From the NCBI GenBank assembly GCA_009176605.1, contig SEYY01000702.1, positions 1 through 42,325 on the forward strand: DNA of 42,325 bases. The letters are read 5' to 3'. Shown piece after piece: positions 26,194 through 42,325 of the stretch. A model generated the notes under the pieces. It searched no databases. It was not told the origin of the DNA and worked only from the letters and a program-made list of their open reading frames with translations. Position numbers and translations under genes: made by a program. Each line of letters starts with the position of its first letter. Positions within the stretch are counted from its first letter, which is position 1. This DNA is from Armadillidium nasatum. Taxonomy: Eukaryota; Arthropoda; Malacostraca; Isopoda; Armadillidiidae.

Positions 26194-26450
26194 TGTACGG
26201 GTGACTCGGCTTGCCTTGTTTATATTACAGATAACGCTTTAAACCGAGTACGTTTGCAATAAACGAGCCGTACTTTATGTATTATTTAATTTGTTTCTTT
26301 CTTAATTAAGTGAACTTATTGATTACAAAAGCATTTCAGATCAAAGTTCGTAACACAGGATACTCGGACAGCTAACTACAAGGATTTATTCAAACACACG
26401 TGCCTAATTTGTAACTTTACTTATAAATGGGATTACGATTACCGTCCTTT
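26194..26450 (-). repeat. upstream LTR of the gypsy element, inner part
   Basis: The inner edge is set by the primer-binding site and a terminal GTACA on minus. The sequence beyond is AT-rich with no frame. No second copy of this LTR was found in the window, so the outer edge and LTR divergence cannot be measured; the given end is only a minimum. Confidence 0.45.
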
Positions 26451-28408
<1,958 letters not shown>

Positions 28409-28410
28409 AA

Positions 28411-28414
28411 ATAT

Positions 28415-28505
<91 letters not shown>

Positions 28506-28506
28506 T
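28411..28506. repeat. (TA)n microsatellite with TAATA slips
   Basis: TA run broken by TAATA three times, starting two bases from the hAT-like TAGGG end. Confidence 0.95.
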
Positions 28507-28559
28507 AAAATATGTGAGTAATGTGCTAATTTTTTTATTTTTTTATTTTTTGTTTTCAG

Positions 28560-28610
28560 AAAAAAGTACATTATGACTTTATCAATTCAAGATACAGAAT
28601 TTTTACTGAG
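28560..28610 (+). CDS. candidate host exon, 51 nt
   Basis: A strong acceptor (a long T-rich tract ending TTTTGTTTTCAG) is followed by 51 in-frame bases reading KKVHYDFINSRYRIFTE and a donor GTAAGA. Both splice signals fit consensus, the length is a multiple of three, and the region lies between transposon remnants. No gene family recognised. Short exon-like matches arise by chance in AT-rich DNA, so this is tentative. Confidence 0.3.
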
Positions 28611-29038
28611 GTAAGATTTACTTGATATGATTTAAAACATTTCATAAATTCCTTTCAGGCTTGATATAATTTTCATAGTACATAGTTATTAAATATGATT
28701 ATTTATATATTTATTAAAATTAAATCAAATGGGTGTTTTTTAAGCTTTTAATTTTTACTCCAGAGGCAATAGAATTTTTTTTTTTAATGTATTTGTTAAA
28801 TGCACTACACCATTGAAATCTAAATTTTAATTCTCAAAATTTTATATCACCTCAGTAACATTTTAAAGTTTATATAAATTTCTCAAAAATAATGTGGTCA
28901 TTGTGATGCTTTGATCTATTTATTCATAGATAACTGGCAATCAGCCTTTGTCCTTTTGATCAATTAATTGTTAATCAGCTCTCTAATCAATCTACAAAGG
29001 TGTGTATTTCAAATTCCTAAATTATTAATGATAATCAA
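28611..29038. other. AT-rich stretch, no gene
   Basis: No frame or repeat recognised. It would be intronic if the candidate exon at 28560 is real. Confidence 0.45.
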
Positions 29039-29428
29039 TAGGGACCGACCCGGGCTGGGATTTTGCCAGGGCCAGGGCTCTGGCCGAGGCTGCCTAAAAT
29101 TTGTTAAGAGGTCAAAATCACTGAAATTTTAAGTTAAGAAAATTTGATATAAATTTAATTGAGGTTTATTTTGTTATAAGGAAGGAGAATAGCCAGCATT
29201 CATTTAAATTAATGATTTATACATTTTCTCTGAAGAAATTTCAGAAAATTCTAGATTTTGTATAAAAAAGTTTAAGAAAGTACAAAAATTTTTGAAATTT
29301 TTTTTTTTTTTTATTGATAATAGTGCTTCAACAGGTTTACCTAGGTAAGACCCTAAGGTAAAGTTTGAAAAAATGTAAGATATAAATTTATCAATATAAC
29401 CTGTATTTATACATACCATTGTTAAATT
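29039..29428 (+). mobile_element. hAT copy C, truncated
   Basis: It starts TAGGGACCGACCCGGGCTGG and follows copy D base by base from its left end, through ACTGAAATTTTA, AAATTTAATTGAGG and CAACAGGTTTACCTAGGTAA to TATTTATACATACCATTGTT. It stops before the BED exon, where a Jockey LINE 3' end begins. No coding sequence is retained. Confidence 0.75.
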
Positions 29429-29444
29429 TTTATTTTATTTTATT

Positions 29445-30121
29445 TTTTTTTATATCCTCCGGTGGGCAAGGGCCAGAGGCCTACTGAATTCCACCGGAGT
29501 TGGAAAAATACTATTCAGGTCGATGTTGGCCGACGTGTCCAGATACACGGCATTTGAAAGTATGCAAGTCAGATAAAGGAAGTGTGTTCCAGACTTTACC
29601 AGTAGAGTACATGTAAGAGTGAGCATAGCGGTTAAGTCTGGGGTCAGAGAGTTGGACAGAGAAAGGTTGAGACTGTGTAGAAAGTCGAGTCGCCCAGGCT
29701 CTTCTCAATGGAGGAGGTATGATACGAGAGAGTTCAGAAGAGCAGTGTCCGTTGTAATAGCGATAGTATAGAGAGAGTTACGCAACAATTTGACGGGCAG
29801 AAAGAGATTGGAGAGAGTTAGTAAGAGCAGGAGAGTTGATGAGACGAAATGCTCTAGACTCCACCTTCTCAAGCAAAACTGCATGAGTGGAGCCACCCCA
29901 GATGTGTGAAGCGTACTCCATACAGGGATGAACAACACCCCTATACAGAGCAAGCAACTGGGGTGGCGTGAAGTAATTCTGAAGGTGCCTCAGAACACCC
30001 AACCTCTTAGAAGGTTGTTTAGAAAGAGAAGTAATGTGATCTTTCCAAGAAAGATCACAAGAAAAAGAAACACTGAGAATATTAAGAACAGATGAAGGTT
30101 TGAGTTGTGTGTTTTGAAGAA
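29445..30121 (-). mobile_element. Jockey-type LINE, 3' end with poly-A
   Basis: On minus from 30121: KPSSVLNILSVSFSCDLSWK, then MGVLRHLQNYFTPPQLLALY, CMEYASHIWGGSTHAVLLEK and AFRLINSPALTNSLQSLSAR. After a frame change the tail is RRAWATRLSTQSQPFSVQLS ... TGKVWNTLPLSD, ending near 29511. A 3' UTR (CTCCGGTGGAATTCAGTAGG) and an A-rich tail on minus follow at about 29430-29510. The copy is 5'-truncated, as is normal for LINE insertions, and has a frameshift in the coding part. It inserted into hAT copy C. Its family looks the same as the fragments at 9965 and 36920, covering a different part of ORF2. Confidence 0.85.
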
Positions 30122-30385
30122 GATTCTATGCTTTTGTGCTATAGGGCCCGGGTTTGATTCCCCTAGAGCAAACTTTAAACTTTGATGTTTAATGAAAAAA
30201 TTTTGTTTGTGAGTGTTTAGCAGACTTTAACTAACATTTACTTTATCTGTTTAGTTTGCGAGTGGAAAAGGGGGCCGAGCCCGGTTCATTTGCCTCACGC
30301 TCAAGCGCGGTCGGGAGAAGTCTTTGGAGGTTGTTCTTGTGAATTAATATTCATAAGCCTCCTCTTTGGATTTCACTTTTGAACC
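30122..30385 (+). mobile_element. tRNA-derived SINE, copy 1 (head truncated)
   Basis: The copy starts in the middle of a tRNA-like head (ATTCTATGCTTTTGTGCTAT), carries the B box GGTTTGATTCC at 30151-30161, then a body of about 200 bp with CAAACTTTAAACTTTGATGT. The A-box half is missing exactly where the LINE ends. The next head follows directly at 30386. Confidence 0.6.
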
Positions 30386-30484
30386 TCCAGTAGCGTAGAG
30401 GTAAAATTCTATGCTTTTGTGCTATAGGGCCCGGGTTTGATTCCCCTATAGCAAACTTTAAACTTTGATGTTTAATGAAAATAT
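30386..30484 (+). mobile_element. tRNA-derived SINE, copy 2 head
   Basis: The A-box-like TAGCGTAGAGG lies at 30391-30401 and the B box GGTTTGATTCC at 30434-30444, about 32 bp apart, matching internal RNA polymerase III promoters of tRNA genes. The stretch from ATTCTATG to TTTAATGAAA repeats copy 1 with very few differences. It is cut short by a TA run and hAT copy B. It is a SINE head rather than a tRNA gene: no clean cloverleaf closes around it. Confidence 0.65.
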
Positions 30485-30499
30485 ATATATATATATATA
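30484..30499. repeat. short (TA)n abutting hAT copy B, left
   Basis: Eight TA units directly before the hAT left end; much shorter than the array on the other side. Confidence 0.9.
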
Positions 30500-30604
30500 T
30501 AGGAACCGACCGGGGCCCCGGCCCCGGCCAACCGGGCCCGGCCCCGGCCCCGGCCAAAAATCAAGGAAAACCGGGGTTGCCGGCCGGGGTTATATAGATT
30601 TCAG

Positions 30605-31515
30605 TTATATAGATTTTTTTACCGGTAAGAAAAGTCCATTTCTAGCGTTTTTCCGAGTCTATTATGGTTAAAAAAAATTTTTAATTTTTTTTTGTTGAAA
30701 TTTTACCCTTTTTTAATTGAATGGCGGTGCCAAACCACTTTTTAGAATGAGCTGAAAATTGGACTATTTATTCAAAATTAAATGGGATACAAAAGTCTCT
30801 AATAGACTTTTGTTCCCAGAGTTATAGGAAAAATGTTATAAGCCAAAAACTGACCAACTATAGAAAAAAAAAATTTTTTTGAACTAAAAAAAATCCACCT
30901 TTTCAGACAAAATTTTTTTTTAAAAAATACAACTATGACATTTCCTATTTTTGGTTTGTATAGAGGAGGGGTGGGGCTACAAATTCCTCTATGTACTTTA
31001 TTCGATGACATTCGTTGGTTTTGAGATATAGCCTTCAAAAAGGTCCATTTTTGGCCAAATTTCAAAAATTCCCAAAGTTTGAGAGGCTATATCTCGCTTC
31101 AAACAAAGAGCATTTAAATATGCACTAAATAAATATTGTTGCCCTGCCCTCTTCTAAACAATATTCACAAATAAAAAAAAAATAGTAGGTAGCGTTTTTT
31201 ATAAATAATTTTTTCCTCCAGAAGGGTACGATTTTTGCAAATTTTTTTTCAAGTGCTTATATAACTTTTTTCTAGACGTGATATCAAAAACCTATTCCCA
31301 CCAATGCAAGAAATTGGGGAAAAGATATTCAGCTAAATTTTCAGCTCATGTGGACCAGTGGTTTGATCCAGTTATTCATTTTTTTCAACTTTGGGTCCAA
31401 AAAAGTTTCAAACCGTTATAGACTCAAAAAAATGCTCGAAATCAACTCAGAACTTCGTGAAAAAATTCACATACTTTGAAAATTTCAGCTCAATCAGTCA
31501 AATAATAAAAAAAAA
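30605..31515. repeat. long imperfect palindrome within hAT copy B
   Basis: Arms of about 430-450 bp meet near 31045. Mirrored landmarks are GAGATATAGCC at 31031-31041 against GGCTATATCTC; AATGAGCTGAAAATTGG near 30747 against TTTTCAGCTCATGTGG near 31340; GAGTCTATTATGG near 30655 against CCGTTATAGACTC near 31413. Arms are diverged but collinear. Copy D has the same structure at about 40330-41318. Confidence 0.8.
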
Positions 31516-31599
31516 AATTCAAACAAAATATAAGAAAATTAAGATTTTTTTCTTTTCTGTTTCTTTTGACCGCTCCTTTTCTGTTAGTGAATGTTCATC

Positions 31600-31772
31600 T
31601 TTGTGTTTTGATTTTAGATACTCCAAAAAGATTTGGTTGAAATTTTTTTACTTGTACACCCGGAGGTTCTCTTCTAATTTTCTGACTGCAGATGTTAACA
31701 TTTAGCTATTTCGAGCCTATCCTGAAACATTGTAAAGTATTCAAATACTGCAGAAGCTGATCTTTTAGCCAT
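31600..31772 (-). pseudogene. BED zinc-finger exon of hAT transposase, copy B
   Basis: From the ATG at 31772 on minus: MAKRSASAVFEYFTMFQDRL, then EIAKC, after which an inserted base breaks the frame before ICSQKIRREPP. Immediately upstream on minus is TTTATACTTTCAG, a good splice acceptor, so this was the first coding exon of the ancestral transposase. Confidence 0.7.
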
Positions 31773-32265
31773 ATTGACTGAAAGTATAAACAAAATAATA
31801 ATTTTTAAATAATGTAGCTAAATGATACAAGTTTGATACATGGCAATAAAATAACAATGATATGTATAAATACAGGTTAAATTGATAATTTTATATCTTA
31901 CATTCATTTTTCAAACTTTACCTTAGGGTCTTACCTTAAGTAAACCTGTTGAATCACTCACTATATGAATTAGAATATTTTTTTTTTTAAATTTTGTACT
32001 TTTTTTTAAACTTTAACTAAAAAAACTGTAATTTTTTTTTTTTTTGGAGAAAATGCATATAATCATTAATTTAAGTGAATGTTGGCTATTCTACTCCTTC
32101 CTTACAATTAAATAAACCTTATATCTAATTTTCTTAACCTTAAAATTTCAGTGCTTTTGACCTCTTTACAAATTTTAGAAAACCCCGGCCAGAACCCCCC
32201 GGCCCCCCGGCCCCGGCCCCGGCCAAATTTGGGTGACCCCGGCCAAATTCCAACCCCGGTCGGTT

Positions 32266-34854
<2,589 letters not shown>

Positions 34855-34867
34855 AATATATATATAA

Positions 34868-34946
<79 letters not shown>
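34855..34946. repeat. (TA)n microsatellite preceded by CTCACAA
   Basis: TA run with two early TAATA/TTATA slips. Confidence 0.95.
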
Positions 34947-35990
<1,044 letters not shown>

Positions 35991-35994
35991 TTAT

Positions 35995-36720
35995 TATTCT
36001 ATTTTATGTATACATTATTATCAGATAACTTTTCAATCGGATAGGGACCATGGTACACTGCTTCTATTTTGTTTCTGTCATATTGTTGGTTTTTTACAAG
36101 TAAAAATTTAACATCTTGTATATTCTTTGGCACATATATATTTTTGGTTTTTTGGCAGAAAATTCTGGAGATAGAGGAAGTCCTATGAATAAATTCAACT
36201 TTTCTGTGTATGTCTTTATTGAAAGTGGGAATGAGGACTCCACTTGCTCTATTAAGGCTCCAAGAAGAGATGGAGTTTAACCCATCATTAGGATAGCAGG
36301 GATGATTCCTTTCTGAGTTCAGTGGGGCAGTTTTTAACATTAAAGTACTAGGAGGAGAAGATCCAACCAATAATTTTGTACGTCTTCAAACTCATTTGAT
36401 AGCATAGCTCACAGAGACCTCAATAAGGTTCTTTGTGAGTTTTCAATGAGACCATTACTCTGAGGGATATAAGCAGAAGTAAATTTATGATGGGATCCTA
36501 GCTCTTCACAAACACTTTTGAATAAATCAGAGATAAACTGTCTTCCACAATCAGAAACATGTTACTACAACTCCAGCTATGGATAGGAATTCTCTGGTAA
36601 TTACTTCCACGATTGTAGATGTTTCAATGTTTTTTAAGGGAAAAGCAGAGATAGGGAGAGAATTTATCAATCAAAGTTAAGATATTTATAGTTTTTGCTT
36701 GAAGGTATTTTAAGAATTTC
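35995..36720 (-). mobile_element. LTR retrotransposon integrase fossil (Ty3/gypsy-like)
   Basis: Minus-strand pieces include integrase-core remnants (RQFISDLFKSVCEELGSHHK, FTSAYIPQSNGLIEN near 36440-36550) and, below them, an integrase tail with KNIYVPKNIQDVKFLLVKNQ and KIEAVYHGPYPIEKLSDNNV (36000-36150). The VYHGPYPI motif is the usual end of Ty3/gypsy integrases. No RT or gag remains nearby. It is broken, with several breaks, and looks old. It is a different family from the element at 17326-26450. Confidence 0.6.
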
Positions 36721-36842
36721 AATATAGATCACCTGGGTTTCATTTACGTACTAAGTGTTTAAAATGTTCTAAATTCAAAGTATCTATTTTGAGAATAAGC
36801 AGCAGCAAATAGGATATTCGGGATGTTCACTAATTGTCTTTG

Positions 36843-36892
36843 GCCAAAGCTTCGAAAATTTTCCTAATTGTTCAACATGCCGAAGCTTTGGC
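36843..36892. repeat. short perfect inverted repeat (12 bp arms)
   Basis: GCCAAAGCTTCG at 36843-36854 and its exact complement CGAAGCTTTGGC at 36881-36892, with a 26-bp loop. It may be subterminal sequence of a DNA transposon; unresolved. Confidence 0.6.
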
Positions 36893-36919
36893 GATTTACC
36901 TAATTATTCAGGGCATTGG

Positions 36920-37890
36920 TGAAAAATAGAAAAAGAGTTGATGATAGGACAGAACCCTAAGGAACACCCATATTAATAGATTTAAGGATGAATAGTGATC
37001 ATATGTCAGAATGGAAATCTAAGAAAAAAATAGAAACTAAAAGAGAAGAGCTTGGAAATTAATCTTGTGCCAGACATTGTTGAAGGTTTTCAATATGTCT
37101 AGCACCACAGCAAGAGATTCACTAAAATAATGAAGAACAAAGTATCAAGAATAAGAGATCACAAGGAGAGCCTTCCTTACAAAAACTATTTTATCACTCA
37201 AATAAGATTAGAAGAATTGAGATGTTTTCAAATTCTCCTCTTAAGGATAGATTCAAAAACTTTAGAAAGAACAGAGGTTAAAGTGGTAGGAAAATAACTA
37301 TCATGATAAGTATAAGGTTGAGAGGGGTCTCCCATGTTTGGAACAGGCTGAATGATTGTATATTTCCAGCAGGAAGAGAAAGTTTAAGTGGAAAGAGGGA
37401 AACAAAATAGTTTACTAAGGTAGGGAGCAAGCTCTGAAGCACAGGTTTCAGGTATCAAAAGGGATACCATCAGGACCATACATGCATTCTTATTGTTAAG
37501 CTCAGAAAGAATAGAAGTAACTACTTTCGAAGAAATTAAGTATTAGGCTTAGATGATTTGGAGGGAGATGGAGAAGAGGAAATAGCTCTAGAATGCCAAA
37601 TCTTTCAAGTCTATTAGAGTCAAAGTGTGAGTGAAAAGGTCAGCTTTATTGGAAAGTAAATTGACAGTTGTATGTTGTAAGATACTGGAGGAGGGAAAGA
37701 GTAAGAATCAAAGTTAGAGTTGACATTTTTTGCAAAGTACCAGAAAGATCATCACATTTTCTACAGAAGAAAGAGTTTTAAGTATTGTAAAGAATAGTGA
37801 ATTGCACAATTCTTTAATTAAATTTAGGTAACATGGGTTTCTTGAGTTTGCAAAGGAAAGTAATTGCTGATGGCTGCATCCATGTGTAAA
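36920..37890 (-). mobile_element. Jockey-type LINE fragment, third copy (highly decayed)
   Basis: The segment aligns along its length with 9990-11010 of the LINE in hAT copy A. Shared plus-strand strings include TGAGGAACACC-like, TCAATATGTCTAGC with CCACAGC, AAGGATAGATTC with AAAACTTTAGAAAGAAC, ATACCATCAGGACCATA and GGCTGCATCC-like. On minus these are the RT palm and linker of ORF2. No frame of useful length survives and many small insertions and deletions are present. The 3' part of ORF2 is also missing, as in the 9965 copy. Confidence 0.75.
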
Positions 37891-38066
37891 TATTAGTCTT
37901 GTTTTTATCACAACTTTAGGGCTTTCTTTCTAGCATGACACCATAAATATATAAACAATGCTAATGAATGCCCTTCTAGAGAAATTGGAAATAATTGCGT
38001 ATTAGAACTAGGTTCTTCCATCATTCATCAACCCATAAAAATTGAAATTGAAATTTCTTATTACAG

Positions 38067-38158
38067 AGTTTTAACTTCAAGTGAAGCACTAACTTCTCCT
38101 CTTGATCAATCAGTGCAGAAACTTCTTAATAAATTTAACAAGTCGGATTCATTTAAAA
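38067..38158 (+). CDS. candidate host exon, 92 nt
   Basis: The acceptor TTTCTTATTACAG is followed by an open stretch reading [20 protein letters not shown], then [10 protein letters not shown]. It ends at a perfect donor GTAAGT that runs straight into a TA array. The phase left over (one base) fits the frame of the next candidate at 38718. No family recognised. It would be part of a plus-strand host gene with transposon-filled introns. Confidence 0.35.
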
Positions 38159-38162
38159 GTAA

Positions 38163-38717
<555 letters not shown>

Positions 38718-38829
38718 ATGAGCATCTGTTTCATGTTCCTCTATATTACTCTTTAAGTACTCTTCAAATTGTACCACCAGCTTCTTGCGTCTTATGTAGT
38801 TTCCTCATTTTATTCAGGGATTCTTAACT
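38718..38829 (+). CDS. candidate terminal exon, tentative
   Basis: After TTTGTAATGCAG at 38706-38717, the frame in phase with the 38067 exon reads EHLFHVPLYYSLSTLQIVPP, then ASCVLC, and runs to a stop at about 38827. The acceptor tract is weak. No family recognised and no poly-A signal was assigned. It is reported only because its phase fits the preceding candidate. Confidence 0.2.
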
Positions 38830-38957
38830 TCTTCCTCATAAGTTAACTTTCAGTATCCCCTTTCAAAGGGTAGATTGATGAATTGTTGCCAAACACTGAC
38901 TGGTTAGGAGAAAAAGCTTATTTATAAAATCATTCTTTGTGGTTGTAGTCCAATTCT

Positions 38958-39200
<243 letters not shown>

Positions 39201-39613
39201 AGTAAATAGAGTACAAAGTCCAACCAATTCTTACAGAAATTAAAGTACAATTTCTCCTTTATTACTTTTTCTTTTAAGTTTTTGACAGTAATTACAGTTA
39301 TCTCTACCACTACTAAAAATTTCTTACCTTCTGTATCCATAAATCCATTGATGCAATTTTTTAAAATTTATTTCACTTTGGTAGTTCCACCATTCGTTTA
39401 CTTGAATACTTTTATGTTTTCCGCAAACATCATAGTCTATTGACACTGCTCTTATATATTTTTTAGTTTTTTCTGTCATTTCTCATTCTATTTTCTCTTC
39501 TTTAAAAGCTTCATCTACAAGTGTAAAGTCCAACTAGCATGCTTAAATTGATGGTATAATTTTTTACTAACCATTTTTCTCATATCATTAACTTTGTTAC
39601 CTTTATACCACAC
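39201..39613. other. AT-rich stretch, no gene
   Basis: Nothing recognised. The last eight bases (39606-39613, TACCACAC) are the left target duplication of hAT copy D. Confidence 0.5.
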
Positions 39614-40084
39614 TAGGGACCGACCAGGGTTGGAATTTTGCCGGGTTCGGGGTTGCCTAAAATTTGTAAGGAAAGTCAAAAGCACTGAAATTTTAGGTTA
39701 AGAAAATTAGATATAAATTTAATTGAGTTTATTTAATTGTAAGGAAAGAGTAGAATAGCTAACATTCACTTAATTAAATTAATGATTTTATGCATTTTCT
39801 CCGAAAAAAATTCAGAGAATTACAGATTTTGTATAATAAAGGTTTTAAAAAAAAAATACAAAAATTTAAAAAAACAAATTTTTTTCTGATTCATAATAGT
39901 GATGCAACAGGTTTACCTAGGTAAGACCAGACCCTAAGGTAAAGTTTGAAAAAATGTAAGATAAAAAATCATCAATATAACCTGTATTTATACATATCAT
40001 TGTTATTTTATTGCTATGTATCAAACTTGTATCATTTAGCTACTTTATTTCAAAATTATTATTTTGTTTATACTTTCAGTCAAT

Positions 40085-40270
40085 ATGGCTAAAAGATCAG
40101 CTTCTGCAGTATTGGAGTACTTTACAATGTTTCAGATAGGCTTGAAATAGCGAAATGTAACATCTGCAGTCAGAAAATTAGAAGAGGACCTCCAGGTGCC
40201 ACAAGTAAAAAATTTTCAACCAAATTTTTATGGGGCATCTAAAATCAAAACACAAAAGATGAGCATTCAC
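40085..40270 (+). pseudogene. BED zinc-finger exon of hAT transposase, copy D
   Basis: ATG at 40085: MAKRSASAVLEYFTMFQIGL, then a frameshift and a stop. The remainder of the finger (NICSQKIRRGPPGATSK-like) is in another frame. Upstream TTATACTTTCAG is a splice acceptor. Downstream coding peters out into a Lys/Glu-rich linker just before the palindrome. Confidence 0.7.
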
Positions 40271-40329
40271 TAGCAGAAAAGGGGTGGTCAAAAGAAACAG
40301 AAGAGAAAAAGAAAATATTAAAAAAACAA

Positions 40330-41322
40330 GAAGAAATCTTAATTTTCTTATATTTTGTTGAAATTTTTTTTCCTATTTGAGTAATTAAGCTGAAATTTTC
40401 AGGGTATATGCATTTTTTCCCAAAGTTCTGAGTTGATTTCAAGCATTTTTATGAGTCTATAACAGTTTGAAAGTTATTTGGAACCAAAGTTGGAAAAAAA
40501 ATGAATAGCGGGGTCAAACCAGTGGTCCACATGAGCTGAAAATTTAACTGAATAATCTTAGCCCTAATTTCTTGTATTGGTGGGAACAGATTTTTGATGT
40601 CTAAAAAAAAAAGTTATAAAGCACTTGAAATTATTTTTTTGCAAAAATCGTACCCTTCTGCAGAAAAAAATTATTTTAAAAAAAATGCTACCTACTAATT
40701 TTTTTATTTGTGGATGCTGTTTAGAGGAAGGACAGGGCAACAACTTTTATTTAGTGCATTATTAAATGCTATTTCTTTGAAGCGATACATAGCCACCCAA
40801 ACTTTGGAAATTTTTGAAATTTGATCAAAAATGGACCATTTTGAAGGCTATTTCTCGAAACCAACGAATCACATCGAATAAAGTATAGAAATGAATTTGT
40901 AGCCCCATCCCTCTTCTATGCACCCACCAAAAATAAAATGTTATAGTTGTATTTTTTTTTTTTTATTTTTTTTATCCAAAAAGGTGGATTTAAAAAAAAA
41001 AAAAATTTTTTTTTCAATAGTTGGCCAGTTTTGGGCTTATAACATTTTTTCTATAACTCTGGGAACAAAAGTCTGTTAAAAGTTTTTGTAGCTAATAGAT
41101 TTCTGAATATATAGTCCAAATTTAAGGCTATTACAAAAATTGGTTTGGCCCCGCCATTCATTTGAAAAAGGGTCAAATTTCCACAGAAAGACTTTTTAAA
41201 TTATAATCAGAAAAACGCTAGAAATGGACTTTTTTCCCCCGGGAAAAAAACAAATTTACACTGAAAAATTCAGGAAAATGGCTGAAAATTATTTTTTTTT
41301 TGAAATTGGACTGTCCCCTTAA
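40330..41322. repeat. long imperfect palindrome within hAT copy D
   Basis: Arms meet near 40830. Mirrored blocks are AAAGTTGG...GGGGTCAAACCAGTGG (40480-40525) against CCATTCATTTGAAAAAGGG and GGTTTGGCCCCG (41140-41175), and CATGAGCTGAAAATT against AAATTTAAGGC. The outer right edge keeps TTAA at 41319-41322 next to GGGGAC on the complement, as at 9548 in copy A. Confidence 0.75.
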
Positions 41323-41414
41323 GTATAATTTGTCATTTTAACACTGGTAGGCAAACCTCGGTTTTCCCTGATTTTTAGCCAGGGCTGGGGCTCCGGTCGG
41401 TACATACACCACAC

Positions 41415-42259
41415 TTTCTTTTTCTAGTCTTTTCACTGGTGCTGTTCTCAAATCACTCTGTCTACGTGTATATATATCACTATGTTATCTAGTTTGCCTT
41501 TAAGGAATTTTTCTTCATTGTACATATTTCTATTCCCATTCTGCATATTTCTTTCTGTATTATTATTATTTTAAAGATAAGCAGAAATAGTTTTTTAATC
41601 CCTTCTGCTTGACAGTAATTATCAACTTGTACTAAAAATTTCCTATTTTTAATATCCCTAAATCCTTTGGTACATCCTCAAAAATTTATTTCCCTGTCAG
41701 GCAGTTGGGTTAAAAGAATTAGGAAAGATTAAATAAAGATTTGAAATTTTTTTTCTGAATATTTTCAAATTTATAAATTTGTGGAAGCCAAAAACGTAAT
41801 GAAACCTACTTTCCGCAAATTATTTTTATTAACGTAATAATTCCCGGCTTGAAGAGAGATGTATTGTAAACATCGTTTTGAAGACCTCTTCAAGAATTGG
41901 CTGAGAAAGATAGAGAAGCTAATCCTTACTGTTATCCAAAGGATGAAGAAATCTATAAAACAACATGAGAAAAGAAACTCTAGTACATAATATATATGCT
42001 GTGCTACATGAAGAATACAACTCCTTCCTGTGTAAAAATGCATCAGTAGGCTTAAGAACAACTTTTCAGAAGTAGAGTCGTTTCGTTTTGCCAAGATTAT
42101 AGAACACGATAGAATTTGTACTGTTTATTTTCTTCTTATTTGAGAAAAAAAAAAAAAAAAGAAATTAAAATGAAAACACTGTGAAATGAAAAAATGATTA
42201 TAAAATGTTTTGACCAGATATTTTCAAAATGCTGATTTTATTGTTTTATGGAATACTTG

Positions 42260-42261
<2 letters not shown>
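41415..42261. other. AT-rich stretch, no gene
   Basis: The 107-codon minus frame at 41771-42094 has no recognisable motif and looks like chance. Nothing else was identified. Confidence 0.45.

Positions 42262-42325
<64 letters not shown>
42262..42325. repeat. (TAA)n microsatellite at window edge
   Basis: About 21 units, cut by the window end. Confidence 0.95.

Larger units (their letters stand above)
17326..26450 (-). mobile_element. Ty3/gypsy LTR retrotransposon with OTU-like domain
   Basis: The element runs from high to low coordinates. Parts in order: inner part of the upstream LTR (from 26194 upwards), primer-binding site (26172-26189), gag with three zinc knuckles, protease, reverse transcriptase, RNase H, OTU-like domain and integrase. 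A 2.4-kb AT-rich insert follows, then an integrase tail region ending at an assembly gap. RT (YLDD), the integrase D,D35E arrangement and domain order place it in Ty3/gypsy. Long stretches are still open, so it is probably fairly young. I count about two or three breaks, apart from frame changes the family may use normally, plus the insert and the missing downstream LTR. The outer edge of the upstream LTR is not resolved; 26450 is a placeholder. Confidence 0.85.
39614..41406 (+). mobile_element. hAT copy D, complete non-autonomous element
   Basis: The left end is TAGGGACCGACCAGGGTTGG; the right end, reverse-complemented, is TATGTACCGACCGGAGCCCC. Flanking 8-mers are TACCACAC (39606-39613) and CACCACAC (41407-41414), seven of eight identical, the hAT target-duplication size. 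Order inside: AT-rich left part as in copy C, splice acceptor, BED-finger exon from 40085, then the palindromic module (about 40330-41318) whose outer edge is CCCCTTAA at 41315-41322. It is 1,793 bp and lacks a catalytic domain. It is the only copy not flanked by TA arrays, so it defines the family's true ends. Confidence 0.85.

Noticed and set aside
30386-30457. tRNA gene
   Set aside because: A- and B-box matches are present but a proper cloverleaf does not close and the segment is part of a repeated unit with a non-tRNA body; SINE head is the better call.
41771-42094. 107-codon minus frame
   Set aside because: Hydrophobic low-complexity composition expected in AT-rich DNA; no domain or element context.

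Overview
This is eukaryotic, AT-rich, repeat-dominated DNA with no complete host gene visible. The best guess for the organism is an arthropod, most likely a decapod crustacean. That guess is an inference: three Jockey-type LINE fragments (9965-11757, 29445-30121, 36920-37890) encode peptides I associate with decapod genomes, CR1/L2-like LINE tails are present, and there are about seventeen (TA)n arrays, mostly 90-140 bp. The only possible host sequence is three short exon-like segments on the plus strand (28560-28610, 38067-38158, from 38718) and one unrecognised 79-codon ORF (3505-3744).

Layout. 1-3480: a decayed BEL/Pao-like gag fossil, preceded by a 40-bp minisatellite and interrupted by a 956-bp TTAA-flanked palindromic DNA element. 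3.5-9.3 kb: microsatellites, two LINE 3' fragments, a dispersed repeat and a 212-bp hairpin. 9443-12703: a hAT element (copy A) with GC-rich inverted ends, carrying a Jockey LINE piece. 12809-14510: the upstream part of an LTR fossil on the minus strand. 15240-16482: an internally deleted pogo-like DNA transposon. 17226-17325: an assembly gap. 17326 to about 26.4 kb: a fairly young Ty3/gypsy element on the minus strand (gag, protease, RT, RNase H, OTU-like domain, integrase), with a 2.4-kb AT-rich insert full of minisatellites. 28.2-33.8 kb: a chain of hAT pieces, a LINE, a tRNA-derived SINE and TA arrays. 34.9-37.9 kb: a hAT end, a third LTR fossil (integrase) and a third Jockey LINE copy. 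39614-41406: a complete-looking non-autonomous hAT (copy D) with near-identical 8-bp target duplications.

How the parts relate. Four copies of one hAT family (A, B, C, D) share ends beginning TAGGRACCGACC. A, B and D also share the BED zinc-finger start exon of a transposase and a roughly 0.9-kb imperfect palindrome. That palindrome is related to the free-standing TTAA-flanked palindrome at 1794-2749. The simplest reading is that a Kolobok-like palindromic element entered a hAT ancestor and the composite then spread as a hAT unit. Seven hAT ends in the window touch, or nearly touch, a (TA)n array, which fits an 8-bp TATATATA target.

All family assignments come from reading translations and termini by eye; no database search was possible.
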